This document shows, in pieces, positions 1 through 8,836 of a stretch of 46,476 nucleotides of DNA. The notes beneath the pieces were generated by a model. That model was not told the DNA's origin, made no database searches, and saw only the letters and a program-made list of their open reading frames with translations. A program made the translations under genes and the position numbers. Each line of letters starts with the position of its first letter. The first letter of the stretch is position 1. This stretch comes from Cryomorphaceae bacterium (lineage in GTDB: Bacteria > Bacteroidota > Bacteroidia > Flavobacteriales > Schleiferiaceae), in NCBI GenBank assembly GCA_017858515.1, contig JAFMBM010000020.1, positions 1-46,476 on the forward strand, read 5' to 3'.

Positions 1-1
1 G

Positions 2-151
2 ACTCTTTTGGGCCAAAATGAAAAAAAGCTCAAAAAATCTTTCGCTCTGAAAGCCTTGATTTTACTGAGCGATTATACGAAACGTACACATCAAAGTCTA
101 GCAGATTTTCGAGGTTTGTCTCGTCTAAAGGATCCAAAGACAATGAATTAA
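2..151 (+). CDS. 3' end of an unidentified protein (partial, runs off left edge)
   Basis: The frame beginning at base 2 is open to a TAA at 149-151 and encodes about 49 residues rich in Lys, Leu and Arg, with segments such as KKSFALKALILLSDY and HQSLADFRGL. There is no start in the window, so this is read as the C-terminus of a gene entering from the left. It lies 22 bp before the next start on the same strand, which suggests one transcription unit. I do not recognise the family. The opposite strand also holds a short open frame here, but it has no family signal. Confidence is limited because only about 150 bp is visible. Confidence 0.4.
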   Translation, partial: TLLGQNEKKLKKSFALKALILLSDYTKRTHQSLADFRGLSRLKDPKTMN

Positions 152-173
152 TAATAATCAAATTTTTGTAATT

Positions 174-911
174 ATGGAAAAATCCACATCTATCGAAATG
201 CGCATGCGTAGAGAACTTTTTGAATTTCTCAAGCAAGAGCAAACGGTCTTCGCAGACAATCTCGAGGCCAATGAAGTTTTAGAAACGCTAAAGCAGAAAC
301 AAGCTGAACTGGAGGAAGTGCACCAAAGCATTGCCCAATTGAGCAAGCCCTATTCTGCTTTAAAGAAAAAGGCCTTGGTGGCCATTTCTGAGAAGTTATT
401 GCAACTCTCCGGACTGTTGAAGTCTTTGGCCTTGCAAAAGAACAATCCCACTTTGGCGCACCAAGCCCATATTACCCGTAGCGATTTGTCTAATTCGCGC
501 TTAGAAGTGAGAATAGTGCGCGCTAAGGTGCTCATTCGCCTTATGACTGAAAATCAAACCGATTTTGAGGCTATGTCAAACGGAGCAGAAATCTATCAAA
601 ACATGTTAGAGGCCTACCAGGCTTTTTCAGATGAGAACCATCTGCCCATGGGTCGTCGTTTAGATGCGGCTGCCTTACGTCAAAAGGCCATTCTCTTGCG
701 CAAAGAGATTAAATTGCTTTTAACTGTGCGCTTAGATGCGGTTCTTAGAATCTACTCGCTCTCACACCCTGCTTTTTATGCGGCCTACTTGGTGCATCGC
801 CGCACCAACAAAATCAGAGGCGGTCAGCCTAAAAGCTCCGATGGGTTGAATACGGCCAATCCTGCGCCCGATCTGGGAAATCCTTCACCTGACGCGGCTG
901 CAATGCCTTAA
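174..911 (+). CDS. Hypothetical helical protein, 245 aa
   Basis: Family not recognised. The protein has no signal peptide and no membrane segment. Residues 1-60 are rich in Glu, Gln, Lys and Leu with heptad-like spacing (e.g. EVLETLKQKQAELEEVHQSI), suggesting a short coiled coil. Residues 60-205 are also predicted-helical and basic. The last 35 residues are a Pro/Gly/Asn/Ala-rich tail that looks disordered. The ATG at 174 follows an AT-rich stretch, and the gene sits 22 bp after a partial gene on the same strand, so the two may be co-transcribed. A strong hairpin with a T-run follows the stop. Codon use resembles the neighbours. The reading frame is very likely real but its function is unknown. 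Confidence 0.7.
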   Translation: MEKSTSIEMRMRRELFEFLKQEQTVFADNLEANEVLETLKQKQAELEEVHQSIAQLSKPYSALKKKALVAISEKLLQLSGLLKSLALQKNNPTLAHQAHITRSDLSNSRLEVRIVRAKVLIRLMTENQTDFEAMSNGAEIYQNMLEAYQAFSDENHLPMGRRLDAAALRQKAILLRKEIKLLLTVRLDAVLRIYSLSHPAFYAAYLVHRRTNKIRGGQPKSSDGLNTANPAPDLGNPSPDAAAMP

Positions 912-937
912 TCGACTCTGTATGAACGGATCCTTTG

Positions 938-970
938 CCGTCTCCGATTGCTATCGGAGACGGTTTTTTT
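938..970 (+). terminator. Rho-independent terminator after the 174-911 gene
   Basis: A perfect 11-bp stem (938-948 with 953-963, CCGTCTCCGAT) with a 4-nt TGCT loop is followed by an uninterrupted T-run. It lies 27 bp after the stop at 911. Its T-run is on the plus strand, so it mainly serves the plus-strand unit. Confidence 0.85.
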
Positions 971-1048
971 TTGCTTCCCTTGCAAGCCGCTCTATACTTT
1001 CACTTCAAGCCTTGTCTTTTTCTCTCTTCCTCCTTCAGCTTTTCTCCA

Positions 1049-3019
1049 TTAGGGTTGAAATGCCACCAACATAGATCTACCTGGAACTTGAACCTTGCCC
1101 TCTACCATAGTGTTTGCATTAAAATCATCGCCTACTACCGCTAGAGTCCATTTTCCTTCTAGCAAATACTCTACTGCTTCGGGTCTGGCGTTGTAAACAA
1201 CATAGATGTTCTTCCAGGTGTCTCCATTGGCATTATGGCTGATTTGATACGAAAGAAGTCCGTTTTCAACTGTTTTGAACTCTAGATTCTTCCGAACCTC
1301 GTCGGCTGTCTTCATTCTAAAAGCAGGATGCGCTTTCCGCAGTTGAATTAAGTTTTTGTAATACGCAACAGTTTGTAGATGTTTCTCCTTCCAACTCCAA
1401 TCTATCTGGTTAATGCTATCTGGAGATTTGTAGCTGTTTTCTACGCCTTGCTTGGTTCGCAGCATTTCAGCCCCAGCGTGAATGAATGAAATACCTTGAG
1501 AGGTCAAAACAACGGCATTGGCCAATTTATCCATGGCAATCCATTCTTCTTCCCTTGCGTCTGGCCTCGATATTTTAAGCTTATCGTAAAGCGTATGGTT
1601 ATCATGACAACTCACATACGCCAAGGATTGCCAAGGTTCACTTGCCCAAGCTTTTGCAGTGGCATTTTCTATTTGTGGATGTTCAATGCAGCCTACTATG
1701 CCCATTTTCACCGATTCTTCCGTCTTTTCTGCTCCACTTACAAATCCAAGCCCTCTTTCTTCAAATACCGATCCTTTCAGTCCGTCTCGTAGTTCATCTG
1801 AAAAAGCAGAGACATCAGGCATTTGAGCCACATTCGCCTTAAAAGCTCTTTTTTCGAATGGATAGGGTGAATCACTGGCTGCCCAGCCTTCACCGTAAAT
1901 GATACAATTCGGATTGATTTCTTTTAGAGCTTTTGAAATCTTGTTCATGGTCTCAATATCTAGAATGGCCATCAAATCGAACCGAAATCCGTCTACATGA
2001 TATTCTCTGGCCCAATACGATACCGATTCAACAATAAACTTCTGCGCCATTTTCCTTTCCGATGCGAATTCGTTTCCGCAAGCGGATGCGTTGGATGGGC
2101 TGCCATCCTCCCAATGACGATAGTAATAAGCCGGAACTTCCAAATTGAAATTAGAGTGTTCATATAAGGCGGTATGATTATAAACCACATCCAAAACAAC
2201 CCCAATAGAATCGTTGTGGAATGCCTGTATCATTTGCTTAAACTCTTTTATTCTAACTTCAGTTTTGCTGGGGTCGGTAGAATAAGAGCCTTCTAGGGCA
2301 TTGTAGTTCAAGGGGTCATATCCCCAATTGTATTGTGCAGTATTCAATTGCGACTCATCAACCGAATTAAAGTCATAGGTGGGCAACAAATGCACATGCG
2401 TAATCCCCAACTCTTTTATATGGTCTATTCCACTTGCCAAACCGCCCGGACCTTTTGTTCCTTTTTCAGCCAAACCAAGAAAGCCACCCTTCTTTTGGAT
2501 GCCCGAAAGGGGATCTACGCTAAAATCTCTCACATGCGCTTCGTAAAGAATGGCTTCATTTGGGCTGCCTACTTCCGGACCCTTGTCTTGGTCCCAGCCT
2601 TCTGGATCTGTGCTTTTCAGATCAATTACCATTGCCCTTTCTCCATTCAAGCCTACGGCTTGGGCGTAGATACCGGGGGTTTCATGGAGCAATTGGTCTT
2701 TTGTTTTTACCTGATAGGTATAATAGGTACCCTTTAAATCGCCCTCTAGGCTGAGTTCCCACAGACCGTCTTTTTTGCGAAGCAAGGAATGCGTTGCCAT
2801 GGGTTTCCCTCCATGCCCTTCTTTGTACAGATGCAATTGAACACTTTCGGCTATGGGAGACCAGATTCTAAATACGCTGGCTTTGGTACTGTATTCCAAC
2901 CAAAGTGCATCCGTTGTAGCCGGATAGTCGTCTAAACTTTTATAATTCATCTGGGTATTTTGACATGAACTTGCTGCTATGCTCAAAAGCAAAAGAATGG
3001 GTAGAGTTTTGATTTTCAT
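1049..3019 (-). CDS. pulA: Type I pullulanase (GH13), lipoprotein
   Basis: Debranching enzyme that hydrolyses alpha-1,6 bonds of pullulan, glycogen or starch. The frame is open upstream to 3112, but the start chosen is the ATG at 3019 because it opens a lipoprotein signal (MKIKTLPILLLLSIAASSC), giving 656 aa anchored through that Cys. A CBM48-like N-terminal module follows at about 40-125. The GH13 barrel carries the type I pullulanase signature YNWGYDPLNY, then DVVYNHT, GFRFDLM (nucleophile Asp), YGEGW (acid/base Glu) and SCHDNHT (third catalytic Asp). All catalytic motifs are intact and the length is normal for Bacteroidota enzymes. It stands alone on the minus strand, divergent from a truncated fragment starting 77 bp away. 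A role in glycogen/starch use is inferred from the family. Confidence 0.93.
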   Translation of the reverse strand: MKIKTLPILLLLSIAASSCQNTQMNYKSLDDYPATTDALWLEYSTKASVFRIWSPIAESVQLHLYKEGHGGKPMATHSLLRKKDGLWELSLEGDLKGTYYTYQVKTKDQLLHETPGIYAQAVGLNGERAMVIDLKSTDPEGWDQDKGPEVGSPNEAILYEAHVRDFSVDPLSGIQKKGGFLGLAEKGTKGPGGLASGIDHIKELGITHVHLLPTYDFNSVDESQLNTAQYNWGYDPLNYNALEGSYSTDPSKTEVRIKEFKQMIQAFHNDSIGVVLDVVYNHTALYEHSNFNLEVPAYYYRHWEDGSPSNASACGNEFASERKMAQKFIVESVSYWAREYHVDGFRFDLMAILDIETMNKISKALKEINPNCIIYGEGWAASDSPYPFEKRAFKANVAQMPDVSAFSDELRDGLKGSVFEERGLGFVSGAEKTEESVKMGIVGCIEHPQIENATAKAWASEPWQSLAYVSCHDNHTLYDKLKISRPDAREEEWIAMDKLANAVVLTSQGISFIHAGAEMLRTKQGVENSYKSPDSINQIDWSWKEKHLQTVAYYKNLIQLRKAHPAFRMKTADEVRKNLEFKTVENGLLSYQISHNANGDTWKNIYVVYNARPEAVEYLLEGKWTLAVVGDDFNANTMVEGKVQVPGRSMLVAFQP

Positions 3020-3095
3020 AAGACTGGATGGAGTGTTATACCGTCTCGCTCTGTTTTTGTGAAGAGGGTTTTTCAAATTTGAATATAGCACGCCT

Positions 3096-3554
3096 ATGCA
3101 AGTTTTACCCAATGGGACCGTATACTTAGAAAGTGTACGAACTTATGATAATGTTACGGATGGTGAAATGCATAAATCAATAGATTTTGGAGAAAGTTGG
3201 ATGGAAGTCTCTTTGCCGCCTGAATTGGATTATTCGCAGATTAAAGCCATCGACTTTTTAAGGAGTCGCATGGGCTATGCTTGGAGCTTTGAAGATAAAA
3301 TTTTTAAAACTTCAGATGGGGGAGTAAGTTGGACTAAAGTATCAAGCCTATTGGGATTGGACACCGATCTTTGTTTTTTGAATGAGCGGGTGGGCTTTTT
3401 AATCGGCAATAGAAAGATATATAAGACCGAAAATGCGGGCACCCATTGGACGCTCGATTATTCCTCTTCTGAGGAGTTCTTAGAAATGGGAAAGACAGAG
3501 GCTAATGGCCTTTTTGTAGTGGGAAGAAACGGCAGTATTTTGAGACGTAAATAG
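3096..3554 (+). pseudogene. Ycf48/BNR-repeat-like fragment, N-terminally truncated
   Basis: The 152-aa frame carries repeated beta-propeller blades of the Ycf48/sortilin-like type: KSIDFGESWMEV, KTSDGGVSWTKV and KTENAGTHWTLD. It ends in a blade-like FVVGRNGSILRRK typical of the C-terminus of such secreted proteins. Family members are normally 300 aa or more with a signal peptide. Here the first residues are already inside a blade and there is no secretion signal. The same frame is open upstream only to a TGA at 3060-3062, with no other ATG, so the 5' half is missing. The fragment abuts the 5' end of the pullulanase gene, as a deletion or rearrangement at that junction would leave it. It could still be translated as a short protein. 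Confidence 0.55.
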
Positions 3555-3663
3555 ATTCACGCTAAAGATGTACGAAGGCATTCTCGAAAAGAGGCTGTAG
3601 AACCGCAGTTTTAAAGAAGGATGTCATCCAAGCATAAAGAGAGAAACAAGCAAATCAAAGAAT

Positions 3664-4194
3664 ATGAACAAGGTATTTATTGGGAGCAGTGTAGACGGCT
3701 TTATTGCAGACAAGGAAGGTAAATTGGATTGGCTGCATTCCATTCCCAATCCTGAAAATATCGATATGGGCTATGCTTCTTTTATGGAAGGAATAGATGC
3801 CCTTGTGATGGGTAGAAAGAGCTTCGAAACCGTTAGTAGATTTATTCCTTGGCCTTACGAGAAGCCCGTTTTTGTGCTGAGCAATCAATTAGAAAGCCTG
3901 CCCGATGGGTTTACGGATAAGGCATTTCTACTAAAAGGAACTCTAAAAGAGGTCCTTGCAAAGATTCACGCCAAAGGCTATTTCAATCTGTATATCGATG
4001 GTGGACAAACCATTCGCAGTTTCTTGAGTGCAGATTTAATAGATGAAATGATTATTACCCAAATTCCGTACTTATTGGGGGGAGGCACTCCCTTGTTTAC
4101 GGAACTTCCAAGGCGCCTAGAATTTCAGTGTGTAGAATCTAAAATATTCCTGAATAGTGTGGTGCAAAATCGTTTTAAGCGGAAGCCTCGCTAG
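3664..4194 (+). CDS. Dihydrofolate reductase family / RibD C-terminal-like protein
   Basis: This 176-aa protein has the fold shared by DHFR and the reductase half of RibD, as in Bacillus YyaP/YwjB. Visible markers are the N-terminal strand and loop NKVFIGSSVDGFIADKEGKLDWL, the MGRKSFETV motif (NADPH-binding turn), PVFVLSNQ, and the LYIDGGQTIRSFL segment with the Gly-Gly before the final helix. ITQIPYLLGGGTPLF closes the domain. It is cytoplasmic with no signal peptide. The family reduces unknown pyrimidine- or pterin-like substrates, so its true substrate cannot be stated. It is monocistronic, with a 109-bp gap upstream and a convergent DUF4837 gene downstream. Confidence 0.85.
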   Translation: MNKVFIGSSVDGFIADKEGKLDWLHSIPNPENIDMGYASFMEGIDALVMGRKSFETVSRFIPWPYEKPVFVLSNQLESLPDGFTDKAFLLKGTLKEVLAKIHAKGYFNLYIDGGQTIRSFLSADLIDEMIITQIPYLLGGGTPLFTELPRRLEFQCVESKIFLNSVVQNRFKRKPR

Positions 4195-4260
4195 AAAGAA
4201 CAGGCAGCATCCAGCTTGTAAATGGGTAAAGGCTTAGTTATAGATGAACACTAAAGCAAT

Positions 4261-5256
4261 CTAGCCCTCGCTTGGGCTGTGTTTCAATTTCGCTGAACGC
4301 AGAATGCACTCAAGCTCAAACATTAGATTGCGCTTCTCTATTTGCGGAGCATACACAAATCCCTCAAGGGTAATAATGCGCTCATTGACTTCGTCGAAAA
4401 GGGTGTAGTTTATAAACGGACCGCCCATAAAATCGCCTTCCAACTTCCATAATCCACGGGCTTCTAAACTGTAAATGCCGTTTACATCCGTAGACACAAT
4501 AGCCGGATTGTACTCGTGTTCCGTGGTCATATAGCTGCCTTCCATTTCGCCTGGAATATACAATTTACAAACGCTGTCGCGCACACTAATGATGTCGCCA
4601 CCCATAAGAGAGGCATCTCCATTCATCGGACGGATATACATCATAATGCACTGATCACTACGAAGGTTTCGACTCCAAAAAACACTTATGTCGTCTCTAT
4701 CTGTGTTCAGTTCAAAAGAGGCAGGCATAGTTAGCTCAAGTCCATTTTTTTTCATGAAGCTAGAGGGAAGCACCTTCTGTTTTGTGATACGTGGAAGCAA
4801 TTGCTTTTCTTCAAATTCGCGAAGCAGCTGTTTGTCTTCTTTCAAGTGTTTGGCGAGAAGGCGGATCACATCAGCTTCGGTTTTCCCTTTATAGCTGAGC
4901 ACCAGCTGAGGTTTTGCCCAAACATTATTTAGAAGCGATCGCGCAGTAAGTGTGTCTTTCTCAATGAGTAGAATGAGTTTAGATCTCTTCAATAAGGGTT
5001 TAAAGTCCTTCGAGGCCACTTTAACTACCCTGAGAAAAGACTCAGATTGGGGAAGTCCTTCTACAGATTCACCCAACTCATCTATAATAACATCGCCCGA
5101 TTGGCCTGAGAATAAGTCGTCTGAAATTACCAATAGCAATTCAAGCGGACTGCCTGAGGAGGAGGGAAGGAGGCCTAGATCGCGCTTTAAATCGTCTTGA
5201 CACGAAAAGACCAATAATAGGCTGAATAAAAGTGAAAAACCACTGAACTTTCTCAT
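4261..5256 (-). CDS. DUF4837 family lipoprotein
   Basis: 331 aa with a lipoprotein signal (FSLLFSLLLVFSCQDD), so probably tethered in the periplasm or outer membrane. The body matches the Bacteroidota-specific DUF4837 pattern. An early region, about residues 35-60, reads LELLLVISDDLFSGQSG, followed by a helical region with LLREFEEKQLL and then a beta-rich half with VFWSRNLRSD and YMTTEHEYNP. Function is unknown. Its ATG overlaps the stop of the LysM transglycosylase gene by 4 bp (ATGA type), so the two are translationally coupled. The context is the tatA-gatA-mltD envelope cluster, and a cell-wall or envelope role is inferred from that neighbour only. Confidence 0.85.
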   Translation of the reverse strand: MRKFSGFSLLFSLLLVFSCQDDLKRDLGLLPSSSGSPLELLLVISDDLFSGQSGDVIIDELGESVEGLPQSESFLRVVKVASKDFKPLLKRSKLILLIEKDTLTARSLLNNVWAKPQLVLSYKGKTEADVIRLLAKHLKEDKQLLREFEEKQLLPRITKQKVLPSSFMKKNGLELTMPASFELNTDRDDISVFWSRNLRSDQCIMMYIRPMNGDASLMGGDIISVRDSVCKLYIPGEMEGSYMTTEHEYNPAIVSTDVNGIYSLEARGLWKLEGDFMGGPFINYTLFDEVNERIITLEGFVYAPQIEKRNLMFELECILRSAKLKHSPSEG

Positions 5257-6806
5257 CCTTTCTTAAGAATCTTGAGGCGCATTCCCGCCTTTAAGTGCTT
5301 GGCATTGGCGATATCGTTCCATTCCATGATATTGTTGGCAGAAACGCCCGGATATCTTTGAGCGATATTGTAAAGTGTATCGCCCTTTTCAACCTTGTGA
5401 TATACAATCGGCATTTCAGGATCGCTTGAAGTTGAATCGTTTGAATCTGAATCACTTTCTTCTTTCACTTCTTTCTTAACCGTTGCAATCGATGTGCTGG
5501 TAAAAATGCTCAGTCTTTGTCCACTGTGAATCACATCGCTTCTCAGTCGGTTCCACTCTTTTATTTCAGAAACGCTCACATTGTATTTATTGGCAATTCT
5601 ACCTAAACTTTCGCCCCTGCGCACTCGGTGGGTAATTTGTTCCTGTATTGCAGGCTCTTCAAGTTGTAGAGTCTCTCTTCGTTCAGCTTCAAGGGTGGCA
5701 AGAACACGAATAGAATCTCTAAAGGAAGTAAAGGCGCTGATTCTCTCGGTTGGAATGTATATTACCTGCTTTGCTTCGGCTAGCGTGGAGGCGGGAATGA
5801 AATCGGTTTTATAGCGCGGATTGAGCTGATGCAACAGTTCCACATCCGTATTGAGCAAATGTGCCAATTGAGTGAAATAGATGGAATGATCTAAATGAAC
5901 TGTATCAGTCTGACTTAAATGCCGAGTAGCAGGTTGAGCGTAAATCTGATGCTCCGTAGCATAACTCATGGCATAATTTACGGCAATGAAAGCTGGAACA
6001 TAGCCACGCGTTTCTCTGGGTAAATAGGGACTGATCTCCCAGAAATTGGTTTTGCCCCCGCTTTTGCGAATGGCCTTGCGCACATTGCCCGGACCAGAAT
6101 TATAGGCGGCCAAGGCCAATTGCCAATCGCCGAATATGCCATAGAGGTCTTTCAAATACAAACAAGCCGCTTCTGTAGATAGAGCAGGATCCTGTCTATC
6201 ATCTGTATAATTGTTAGCCTGTAATCCGTACATTCTACCGGTAGGAAGCATAAATTGCCACAACCCTCTCGCCTTAGCTGATGAAATGGCCGCAGGGTTT
6301 AGAGCAGATTCTACCACCGCCAAATGTTTTAATTCAAGGGGCAAGCCGTGCTTTTCTAAGGCCTGCTCGAAAAGGGGGTAGTAATACTCCGCTTCGCCCA
6401 GCATTCTCGAAACTTGCTCTCTTTTGCGTACAACATAGAGTTGTATAAAGCGGTCTACGGTACTGTTGTAGTCTAAATCAATTTGACTTTGCTCATTAAG
6501 CCAATCAATGCGTTGACTCAAGAGCTCAGCGGAAGGCATCTCAACCGATCGATCCCAAAGTTCATCTCCTTTTTTATGTTTTTTTGGCTTGTGATTCGAA
6601 CCTAATAAAGACATCATACTGTCTATCCTAGCTAAAGTAGGATCGTTGCGAAAGGCAGTATATAGAACAATGCTATCGGTTGTGGTTTCTACGGGCTCAA
6701 TTTCTAATTGCGCCTCATTCGACAATATTTCTACTTCTTGGGCATAGCTAAGCGTAGAGAGCAAGCAAGCGCAAGACAGGTATACGAGAGTTCTTTTGAA
6801 ATTCAT
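5253..6806 (-). CDS. mltD: Membrane-bound lytic murein transglycosylase D-like, LysM
   Basis: 517 aa. A signal peptide (first 22 residues, ending LSYAQ) directs export. An SLT lysozyme-like domain spans about 150-270 with catalytic Glu166 in AVVESALNP, the GLWQFM block and LALAAYNSGPGNV. Two LysM peptidoglycan-binding modules follow: HRVRRGESLGRIANKYNVSV at about 395-440 and YHKVEKGDTLYNIAQRYPGV near the C-terminus, joined by a Ser/Asp/Glu-rich linker. The enzyme cleaves MurNAc-GlcNAc bonds to form 1,6-anhydro ends during wall remodelling. The length and domain order match Bacteroidota MltD homologues. It is coupled to the DUF4837 gene by a 4-bp overlap and preceded by gatA on the same strand at an 83-bp gap. 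Confidence 0.92.
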   Translation of the reverse strand: MNFKRTLVYLSCACLLSTLSYAQEVEILSNEAQLEIEPVETTTDSIVLYTAFRNDPTLARIDSMMSLLGSNHKPKKHKKGDELWDRSVEMPSAELLSQRIDWLNEQSQIDLDYNSTVDRFIQLYVVRKREQVSRMLGEAEYYYPLFEQALEKHGLPLELKHLAVVESALNPAAISSAKARGLWQFMLPTGRMYGLQANNYTDDRQDPALSTEAACLYLKDLYGIFGDWQLALAAYNSGPGNVRKAIRKSGGKTNFWEISPYLPRETRGYVPAFIAVNYAMSYATEHQIYAQPATRHLSQTDTVHLDHSIYFTQLAHLLNTDVELLHQLNPRYKTDFIPASTLAEAKQVIYIPTERISAFTSFRDSIRVLATLEAERRETLQLEEPAIQEQITHRVRRGESLGRIANKYNVSVSEIKEWNRLRSDVIHSGQRLSIFTSTSIATVKKEVKEESDSDSNDSTSSDPEMPIVYHKVEKGDTLYNIAQRYPGVSANNIMEWNDIANAKHLKAGMRLKILKKG

Positions 6807-6889
6807 TTACTTATTTGAAACATTGAGCAAGATAAGGGCTAGTCGAAGTTTTTATTCTTGACTAAGCTACAATTATCAACGATGAATTG

Positions 6890-8305
6890 TCAGCCTAATT
6901 GCTTGGCTGTTTGAAGCAATTCGAGTTCTGAAAAAGCCTTACCCATAAGCTGGGTTCCCAAAGGAAGCTTAGACGATCCGTAGCCAGTTGGAACACTCAC
7001 CGCAGGCAGTCCGCAGATGTTGGCTAAAACCGTAAAGATGTCTTCTAAGTACATTACCGTTGGGTCGGTATCTTTTCTATCTAAACGAAAAGCCTCGTGT
7101 GGAGTGGTAGGCGTCAGTATGAAATCGAATTTCTCCAAGAGGGTATTCATTTCATTTGTAACCAATCTTCTAGCTCTTTGAGCATTGCCATAATAGGCAT
7201 CGTAATAACCCGAACTCAAAACAAAAGTGCCTAAAAGAATGCGTCGTTTTACTTCCTTTCCGAATCCTTGGGTACGCGATTTTTTATACACCGCTTCCGG
7301 CTCCTCGGCCTCAGAGGCTCTAAATCCATAGTGAACACCATCGAATCGGGCTAAATTAGATGAGGCTTCAGCTGTGGTAAGGAGATAGTAAACGGGAACT
7401 AGATAATCTAAATAATCGAAATCAACCTCTTCAACTGTATGGCCTTTCTGCTTCAGTTGTTCTATTTGTTGATGGAAATTCGCTTGTACAGCAGGGTCTA
7501 AGCCTTGGTGATTTAAAACCGATTTGAAGACGGCTATTTTCTTTTTACTTACAGGCTCCTCAATATGCTTTGAATAGGAAGGAACCGCTTGCTCAGAACA
7601 AGTAGAATCATACTCGTCTTTTCCGGCCATTATTTCCAATAGCAATGCAGAGTCATAGGCATTCAAAGCAAAAGGACCAATTTGGTCGAAGCTGGATGCG
7701 TAGGCTATTAATCCGTGGCGCGAAATACGTCCGTAGGTAGGCTTAAGTCCCCATAGACCTGTAAAAGAAGCCGGCTGTCGAATGGACCCTCCGGTATCGC
7801 TACCCAAACTGGCATGACATAATCCAGCGGCAAGGGCTGCGGCTGAACCACCTGAGCTTCCACCCGGAACACGAGAGTTGTCTAATGGATTAAGCACTGG
7901 ACCGAAGGCCGAGTTGAGGTTGGAGGAACCCATAGCAAACTCATCGCAATTGGTTCTTCCGATGATAACAACATCTTCCGCCAACAGTCGCTCGATGGCT
8001 GTGCCGGTAAAGAGCGATTGAAATCCTTCTAAAATCTTGCTGCTTGCGCTAACCTTATGATCTTTAAAACAAAGATTGTCTTTAATGGCAATCACCATGC
8101 CCGCCAATCGTCCCGCGGTTTTATGTGCAATTTTCTGATCTATCACACTGGCGCGAGCCCTTGCATCGGAAGCAAAAACTTCCAGATAGGCATTGAGGTG
8201 CGCAGATTGATCAATTTTTTCAAGAATGCGTTCTACTTCGGCGACCACAGTTAAAGAACCACTTTCGAGTTCTTTGCGGTAGGAAGGATAATCAGAATAG
8301 GCCAA
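6890..8305 (-). CDS. gatA: Asp-tRNA(Asn)/Glu-tRNA(Gln) amidotransferase subunit A
   Basis: 471 aa. Glutaminase subunit of GatCAB, which turns mischarged Glu-tRNA(Gln) (and Asp-tRNA(Asn)) into the correct species. The amidase-signature residues are in place: Lys75 in VIAIKDN, Ser150 in PGGSSGGS (cis-Ser) and Ser174 in DTGGSIRQPASF (nucleophile). Their spacing of 75 and 24 residues matches well-studied GatA enzymes. GLWGLKPTYGRISRHGL is typical of GatA rather than other amidases. gatB and gatC are not in the window, as is usual for this phylum where they are scattered. It lies 13 bp downstream of tatA on the same strand. Confidence 0.95.
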   Translation of the reverse strand: MAYSDYPSYRKELESGSLTVVAEVERILEKIDQSAHLNAYLEVFASDARARASVIDQKIAHKTAGRLAGMVIAIKDNLCFKDHKVSASSKILEGFQSLFTGTAIERLLAEDVVIIGRTNCDEFAMGSSNLNSAFGPVLNPLDNSRVPGGSSGGSAAALAAGLCHASLGSDTGGSIRQPASFTGLWGLKPTYGRISRHGLIAYASSFDQIGPFALNAYDSALLLEIMAGKDEYDSTCSEQAVPSYSKHIEEPVSKKKIAVFKSVLNHQGLDPAVQANFHQQIEQLKQKGHTVEEVDFDYLDYLVPVYYLLTTAEASSNLARFDGVHYGFRASEAEEPEAVYKKSRTQGFGKEVKRRILLGTFVLSSGYYDAYYGNAQRARRLVTNEMNTLLEKFDFILTPTTPHEAFRLDRKDTDPTVMYLEDIFTVLANICGLPAVSVPTGYGSSKLPLGTQLMGKAFSELELLQTAKQLG

Positions 8306-8318
8306 GGCTTAAGAATAT

Positions 8319-8510
8319 TTATTCTTTGTCTTTACTCTCGTCGAGCTTTTTGTCATCGTCTTTCACTGCTTTTTTAAATTCCTTAATTCCGCCGCCAAGG
8401 CCGCGCATTAATTCTGGAATTTTTCTTCCACCAAAAAGGAGAAGCACCACCACTAAGATGATGATGAGCTGCTGAGGACCAACAATACCCAAAAGTATAG
8501 ATAGGTTCAT
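8319..8510 (-). CDS. tatA: Sec-independent protein translocase TatA/TatE
   Basis: 63 aa. Pore-forming subunit of the twin-arginine translocase. It has one N-terminal membrane helix ([20 protein letters not shown]) with the family hinge [14 protein letters not shown], followed by an amphipathic helix ([13 protein letters not shown]) and a charged Asp/Lys/Glu tail. Length and order are normal for TatA. tatC is not visible here. A Bacteroidota-type -7 box lies about 20 bp upstream (8530-8537), and gatA follows after 13 bp, so tatA may lead a tatA-gatA-mltD-DUF4837 unit. Confidence 0.95.
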   Translation of the reverse strand: MNLSILLGIVGPQQLIIILVVVLLLFGGRKIPELMRGLGGGIKEFKKAVKDDDKKLDESKDKE

Positions 8511-8529
8511 GGATTTATTTTCTAGCTTG

Positions 8530-8537
8530 CAAAGGTA
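8530..8537 (-). promoter_or_regulatory. Putative -7 promoter box for tatA-gatA unit
   Basis: The minus strand reads TACCTTTG, an exact match to the Bacteroidota -7 consensus TAnnTTTG, about 20 bp before the tatA ATG at 8510. I see no clear TTG at the -33 position, so support is the single box plus its placement. Confidence 0.4.
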
Positions 8538-8583
8538 GGCATAATGAGTTGCTCCCCTTCTTCATAGACCAATTCCCTTGGCT

Positions 8584-8745
8584 TTATTTTGGAGGGTCCT
8601 TATCGTACTCGCCCTTATTCTTGTCCATATGCTTTTCGTAGGCATCGTCAACCTTCTTGTGCGGGTCTACACCCGGTTGTTGCGATTTACAAGCCAATCC
8701 GATTAAAAGTAAAAGAAGAATGGAGAGTAGAGATGCTTTTTTCAT
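8584..8745 (-). CDS. Small lipoprotein, 53 aa
   Basis: The frame is open back to 8796, but the ATG at 8745 is chosen because it begins a clean lipoprotein signal, MKKASLLSILLLLLIGLAC, with lipobox IGLAC. The mature part is only about 35 residues, hydrophilic and charged (KSQQPGVDPHKKVDDAYEKH and a DKNKGEYDKDPPK end). No family is recognised. Such tiny lipoproteins are common in Flavobacteriia. It precedes tatA on the same strand with a 73-bp gap that contains a -7-like box, so it may be transcribed separately. Confidence 0.65.
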   Translation of the reverse strand: MKKASLLSILLLLLIGLACKSQQPGVDPHKKVDDAYEKHMDKNKGEYDKDPPK

Positions 8746-8812
8746 GAGTGTTAAATTTATTGAAAGATCGCAGCTTTTATGCCAAATGAACAACATCTTC
8801 GCTTAAGCTGTT

Positions 8813-8820
8813 TAATTTTG
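8813..8820 (+). promoter_or_regulatory. Putative -7 promoter box for the bacilliredoxin gene
   Basis: TAATTTTG matches TAnnTTTG exactly and lies 16 bp before the ATG at 8837. No convincing -33 TTG is seen at the usual distance. Confidence 0.45.
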
Positions 8821-8836
8821 TCGAAATTAACTATTT

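Noticed and set aside
30-242. Minus-strand frame of 70 codons at the left edge
   Set aside because: It overlaps the start of the 174-911 gene and the tail of the partial plus-strand gene and has no recognisable features.
2333-2737. Plus-strand 134-codon frame inside the pullulanase gene
   Set aside because: Antisense shadow of a conserved GH13 gene with Cys-rich random composition.
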